Of a stretch of 8,634 nt of DNA, positions 6,446 to 8,634 are shown piece after piece. Position 1 is the first letter of the stretch, and each line of letters begins with the position of its first letter. Source of the DNA: Alphaproteobacteria bacterium (GTDB lineage: Bacteria > Pseudomonadota > Alphaproteobacteria > UBA8366 > JADFVY01); contig JAOUMF010000052.1 in the NCBI GenBank assembly GCA_029881615.1, positions 1 to 8,634 of the forward strand, read 5' to 3'. Made by a program: the position numbers and the translations under genes. The notes beneath the pieces are model-generated. The model ran no database searches and was not told where the DNA came from. It worked only from the letters and a program-made list of their open reading frames with translations.

Positions 6446-6868
6446 ATGTTCCGTAACAGTATCGAGATCGCGGTTGAATGGGGCGATTGCGACCCGGCGG
6501 GGATTGTCTTCTATCCCAACTATTTCCGCTGGTTCAATCAGGGTGCCCATGCGCTTTTCGGCGCGGCCGGCATGCCGTTCCACAAGATGATCGAGGATCA
6601 TGGCGTGATCGGCGTACCCATGCTCGATACCCAGGCCAGTTTCAAGGCACCGGCCCGATTTGGCGACGTCGTGATATTGACCAGCCGGATCGCCGAGTGG
6701 CGTAACAGATCCCTCGTCATAGCCCATGAAATCAGCAAGGACGGGCAACTGTGCGTCGAGGGTCGGGACATCCGCGCCTGGGTCGCCCAGGACCAAACGG
6801 CACCGAACGGCATCCGGGCAGTACCGATCCCCGACGATGTGAAGCGGCGCTTCCAGGATGGAGCGTAA
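6446..6868 (+). CDS. Hotdog-fold acyl-CoA thioesterase, 4-hydroxybenzoyl-CoA thioesterase type
   Basis: A cytoplasmic 140-aa hydrolase predicted to release CoA from an aryl-CoA ester. The N-terminal signature EWGDCDPAGIVFYPNYFRW (residues 11-29) closely resembles the Pseudomonas CBS3 4-hydroxybenzoyl-CoA thioesterase; Asp16 here corresponds to its catalytic Asp17. A mid-region GVIGVPMLDTQASFKAPARFGD and the later EWRNRSLVIAHEI also fit that class rather than the Tol-Pal YbgC class, which has a DTDAGGVVYH-type motif. A GTG at 6437 is possible but lacks a ribosome site; the ATG at 6446 has GGTGGATAGG just upstream. The 12-nt distance from dctM makes it the last gene of the TRAP operon. With pobA nearby, the product 4-hydroxybenzoate would have a direct outlet to protocatechuate. 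The true acyl group (hydroxybenzoyl, benzoyl or other) is inferred. Confidence 0.88.
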   Translation: MFRNSIEIAVEWGDCDPAGIVFYPNYFRWFNQGAHALFGAAGMPFHKMIEDHGVIGVPMLDTQASFKAPARFGDVVILTSRIAEWRNRSLVIAHEISKDGQLCVEGRDIRAWVAQDQTAPNGIRAVPIPDDVKRRFQDGA

Positions 6869-6919
6869 GCGGGGGAATGGCTGGATTACAATGCCGGCCC
6901 GGTATATCATTGGGCGCGC

Positions 6920-6933
6920 GATATCATGGTATC
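6920..6933. promoter_or_regulatory. Near-perfect 14-bp palindrome upstream of the MHYT-LytTR gene
   Basis: GATATCATGGTATC pairs with itself at six of seven positions. The half ATATCAT also occurs at 6904-6910, 17 bp upstream in the same orientation. It sits about 30 bp above the candidate -10 box, a plausible place for an operator. No regulator can be assigned. Confidence 0.3.
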
Positions 6934-6963
6934 AAGGGACTGGGTGAGCCCCGCCCGTTCTGG

Positions 6964-6969
6964 TAATAT
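6964..6969 (+). promoter_or_regulatory. Candidate -10 box for a leaderless MHYT-LytTR transcript
   Basis: TAATAT lies 6 nt before the ATG at 6976, so transcription from it would start at or beside the A of the start codon. There is no Shine-Dalgarno sequence before this ATG and an in-frame TAA at 6964 excludes an upstream start. No good -35 is visible, so an activator may be required. Confidence 0.35.
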
Positions 6970-6975
6970 GTTGTC

Positions 6976-8094
6976 ATGCCCTTGCTAGCGTCACATAGCC
7001 CTTTTCTGGTTGCAGCGTCGATCCTGGTAGCCATTCTGGCTTCTTTTACCGGATTGCGTATCGCCAGTGGTCTGCGCGCGCTGCCTCCACCGGCCAGAAA
7101 GCGCGAGATCGCCAAGGCGGCCGTCGCGCTGGGCGGTGGCATCTGGGCCATGCATTTCATCGCAATGCTGTCGATGCATCTGTCGCCGGAACTGACTTAC
7201 GGCGCCCTTGCCACGCTCGGTTCAATTCTTGTCGCCATCCTGATTACCGGTCAGGGGCTGCTGATTTTGCATTGCAGCGAGCGCACGGCCGGCAAGATCG
7301 GGCTGGCGGGTGTGTTGATGGGGCTTGGCATCGTCTCCATGCATTATCTCGGCATGGCGGCCATTGGCGGCAAGACGGTGACATACGAGGTTGCCGGTTT
7401 TTTCATCTCTTCGGGCATCGCCATCGGTGCATCGGTCTGTGCGCTGTGGCTGGCCTACAAGCAGCGTACGCTGCGGCAGATCGCGATCGGTGGGGTGTTG
7501 CTGGGGATCGCCATTTCGGCCATGCATTACACGGCCATGGCCTATACCAACTTTATCGATGCGCCTATGGCCGCGCCGATCGGCGACCCGATCCTGTCTT
7601 CGGGAAACCTGGCGCTGCTGGTAGCCGTGGCCGCCTTCCTGATTTGCGGCTTCTTTCTGTTGACGGCCATCCCGATGGCTCCGGCGGACTCGCAGGTGGC
7701 GGCAACTGAAATCCGGGACATGCCCTTGGAAACAGTCAATCTGCCCACCGGTTCGTCGCGCTTGCCATACCAGCATAACAACGCGGTGCATTTTATCGCG
7801 ATCGAGGATGTCGCGGCGATCCAGGCCGACGGCCATTACACCCGCCTTTATAACGGCAAGGAGGAACTGTTCTGCCCCTGGCCGATTTCGCGGGTGGAAG
7901 AGGCGTTGAAGGGAAGGGTCGGATTCTTGCGGACCCATCGCAGTTATCTGGTCAACATCCGGCATGTAAAGGGCTTCCAGCGTAACGGCGACAAGGCTTT
8001 CTGCCTGATTGGCACGGACACCGACCGGGCGGGCAGCATTCCGGTCAGCCGGTCGCGTATCGGCGAGGTCCGCGAGGCCCTGGAACTGGCCTGA
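6976..8094 (+). CDS. coxC: MHYT-domain membrane sensor with C-terminal LytTR DNA-binding domain (CoxC-like)
   Basis: A 372-aa membrane-anchored one-component regulator. The N-terminal ~230 residues form about seven helices carrying the three MHYT-type motifs MHFI (59-62), MHYL (122-125) and MHYT (183-186); in this family the Met and His residues are proposed to bind a metal, possibly copper, and to sense a diatomic gas such as CO, O2 or NO. A short linker (~232-262) leads to a LytTR domain (~265-370) with IEDVAAIQADGHYTRLY and the core FLRTHRSYLVNIRHVKGF. The same architecture is described for CoxC and CoxH of Oligotropha carboxidovorans, and coxC precedes coxMSL there; here the next gene is CoxM-like, supporting the name. 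The ATG at 6976 has no ribosome site but is the only start giving a complete first helix. The ligand and target are inferred. Confidence 0.87.
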   Translation: MPLLASHSPFLVAASILVAILASFTGLRIASGLRALPPPARKREIAKAAVALGGGIWAMHFIAMLSMHLSPELTYGALATLGSILVAILITGQGLLILHCSERTAGKIGLAGVLMGLGIVSMHYLGMAAIGGKTVTYEVAGFFISSGIAIGASVCALWLAYKQRTLRQIAIGGVLLGIAISAMHYTAMAYTNFIDAPMAAPIGDPILSSGNLALLVAVAAFLICGFFLLTAIPMAPADSQVAATEIRDMPLETVNLPTGSSRLPYQHNNAVHFIAIEDVAAIQADGHYTRLYNGKEELFCPWPISRVEEALKGRVGFLRTHRSYLVNIRHVKGFQRNGDKAFCLIGTDTDRAGSIPVSRSRIGEVREALELA

Positions 8095-8101
8095 TCCGGT
8101 T

Positions 8102-8156
8102 CCGCATTTCGTGCGGCCAGACCGCATTTCGTGAAATTGGGAAGCAGTCCGTTCGT
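8102..8156. promoter_or_regulatory. Three direct repeats, candidate LytTR-domain binding array
   Basis: CCGCATTTCGTG occurs perfectly at 8102-8113 and 8122-8133 (20-bp period). A third element, TCCGTTCGT at 8148-8156, satisfies every position of the published LytTR consensus [TA][AC][CA]GTTN[AG][TG]; the matching 9-mers of the first two (GCATTTCGT at 8104-8112 and 8124-8132) fit seven of nine. The near two-turn spacing of the first pair is what LytTR dimers use. The array lies just after a LytTR gene and upstream of the coxM-like gene, so autologous regulation of the molybdo-enzyme operon is likely. Sequence pattern is seen; binding is inferred. Confidence 0.6.
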
Positions 8157-8171
8157 ACCCGCTTAGCGGGT
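8157..8171. repeat. Hairpin ACCCGC-TTA-GCGGGT in the spacer before coxM
   Basis: A 6-bp perfect stem with a 3-nt loop directly follows the third LytTR-like element. No T-run follows, so it is an unlikely terminator. It overlaps the weak candidate promoter TTAGCG (8163-8168) / TCTAAC (8185-8190) and may be an operator or merely a structured leader. Confidence 0.3.
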
Positions 8172-8195
8172 TGGGCGCGCGCAATCTAACTTCGC

Positions 8196-8219
8196 TGGCA
8201 AGATCGAAAATGATCGCCA
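8196..8219 (+). repeat. Bulged hairpin just before the coxM ribosome-binding site
   Basis: TGGC (8196-8199) and GATC (8202-8205) pair with GATC (8212-8215) and GCCA (8216-8219), leaving an AA bulge and a GAAAAT loop. It ends 2 nt before GGAGG at 8222-8226, so it could modulate mRNA stability or initiation. Function is unproven. Confidence 0.25.
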
Positions 8220-8233
8220 GTGGAGGAAATGGA

Positions 8234-8634
8234 ATGATACCCGGACAATTCGAATACCATCGGCCGACTACGTTGGCCGATGCGGTGGGGCTGCTCGCCA
8301 GCCTGGGCGAGGAAGCTCGCGTGGTGGCTGGCGGTCACAGCCTGATCCCCATGATGAAGATGCGTATGGCACAGCCGGATCATCTCGTCGATCTGCAGGA
8401 TATTTCCGAACTGAAATACATCCTGGAAGACGGCGGCGACCTGGTCATCGGCGCGATGACGACCCAGGCGGAAGTGATCGCTTCGGATCTGCTGGCGCAA
8501 AAATGTCCGATTCTGGCCGAAGCCGCGCTGCAGATCGCCGATCCGCAGATACGTTATGTGGGCACGTTGGGCGGCAATGTCGCGAACGGCGATCCCGGCA
8601 ATGACATGCCAGCCATCATGCAGGCGCTGGACGC
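8234..8634 (+). CDS. coxM: FAD-binding medium subunit of a CO-dehydrogenase/xanthine-dehydrogenase-family enzyme (partial, 3' end outside window)
   Basis: The first 133 residues of a cytoplasmic flavoprotein subunit that passes electrons from the Mo and [2Fe-2S] subunits to the acceptor. It starts MIPGQFEYHRPTTLADAV, as in CoxM proteins. The two FAD pyrophosphate motifs are AGGHS at 32-36 and TLGGN at 111-115, the same positions reported for Oligotropha CoxM; NGDPGNDMPA follows. The start has GGAGG at 8222-8226, 7 nt upstream. The region after TLGGN contains no Cys, so the start of the [4Fe-4S] insertion loop of 4-hydroxybenzoyl-CoA reductase beta subunits is not seen. A CoxC-like regulator lies upstream, and small [2Fe-2S] and large Mo subunits are expected beyond the window. 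Whether the substrate is CO (form I) or another compound (form II) depends on the unseen large subunit. Confidence 0.92.
   Translation, partial: MIPGQFEYHRPTTLADAVGLLASLGEEARVVAGGHSLIPMMKMRMAQPDHLVDLQDISELKYILEDGGDLVIGAMTTQAEVIASDLLAQKCPILAEAALQIADPQIRYVGTLGGNVANGDPGNDMPAIMQALD

Noticed and set aside
7222..8184. 320-codon open frame on the minus strand opposite the MHYT-LytTR gene
   Set aside because: Antisense shadow with no domain; the plus-strand protein is fully explained by MHYT and LytTR domains.
8234..8634. Identification of the flavoprotein subunit as HcrB of 4-hydroxybenzoyl-CoA reductase, suggested by the thioesterase and pobA nearby
   Set aside because: The segment after TLGGN shows no Cys-bearing insertion for the extra [4Fe-4S] cluster, the sequence is CoxM-like, and the adjacent regulator is CoxC-like. 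The visible part ends early, so this is a strong preference rather than proof.

Overview
The window looks like a GC-rich alphaproteobacterial chromosome, perhaps Rhodospirillales-like. The evidence is strong G/C third-position codon bias, an aromatic-acid TRAP operon, a PobA with AraC-type regulator, and a CO-dehydrogenase-type molybdo-flavoenzyme locus preceded by an MHYT-LytTR regulator. The lineage call is an inference from gene content, not from a marker gene. No rRNA, tRNA, CRISPR array or intact insertion sequence is visible.

Region 1 (1-819) is the tail of a polymorphic-toxin locus. It holds the glycine-rich linker and C-terminal tip of a large protein cut by the window edge, then, 2 nt later, a 125-aa protein that is probably its immunity partner. 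From about position 180 to 819 the DNA is clearly more AT-rich than the rest, as expected for an exchanged toxin/immunity cassette. A 274-bp spacer (820-1093) has an inverted repeat and a short tandem repeat but no convincing gene.

Region 2 (1094-6868) is an aromatic-acid island. pobA (minus strand, 4-hydroxybenzoate 3-monooxygenase) diverges from an AraC-family regulator (plus strand, probable PobR). Then follow dctP, dctQ and dctM of a TRAP transporter and a 4-hydroxybenzoyl-CoA-type hotdog thioesterase, tightly packed and probably one operon. A coherent reading is: the TRAP system imports an aromatic carboxylate, a CoA-dependent side-chain degradation encoded elsewhere yields 4-hydroxybenzoyl-CoA, the thioesterase releases 4-hydroxybenzoate, and PobA hydroxylates it to protocatechuate. 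A strong GAAA-capped hairpin separates dctP from dctQM and probably sets their unequal expression.

Region 3 (6869-8634) starts a second locus: a seven-helix MHYT sensor fused to a LytTR DNA-binding domain (CoxC-like), then the FAD-binding subunit of a xanthine-dehydrogenase/CO-dehydrogenase-family enzyme (CoxM-like), cut by the window end. The 139-bp spacer between them carries two perfect 12-bp direct repeats and a third related element that matches the published LytTR-domain consensus. These are a good candidate for the regulator's own binding site on the cox-type operon.
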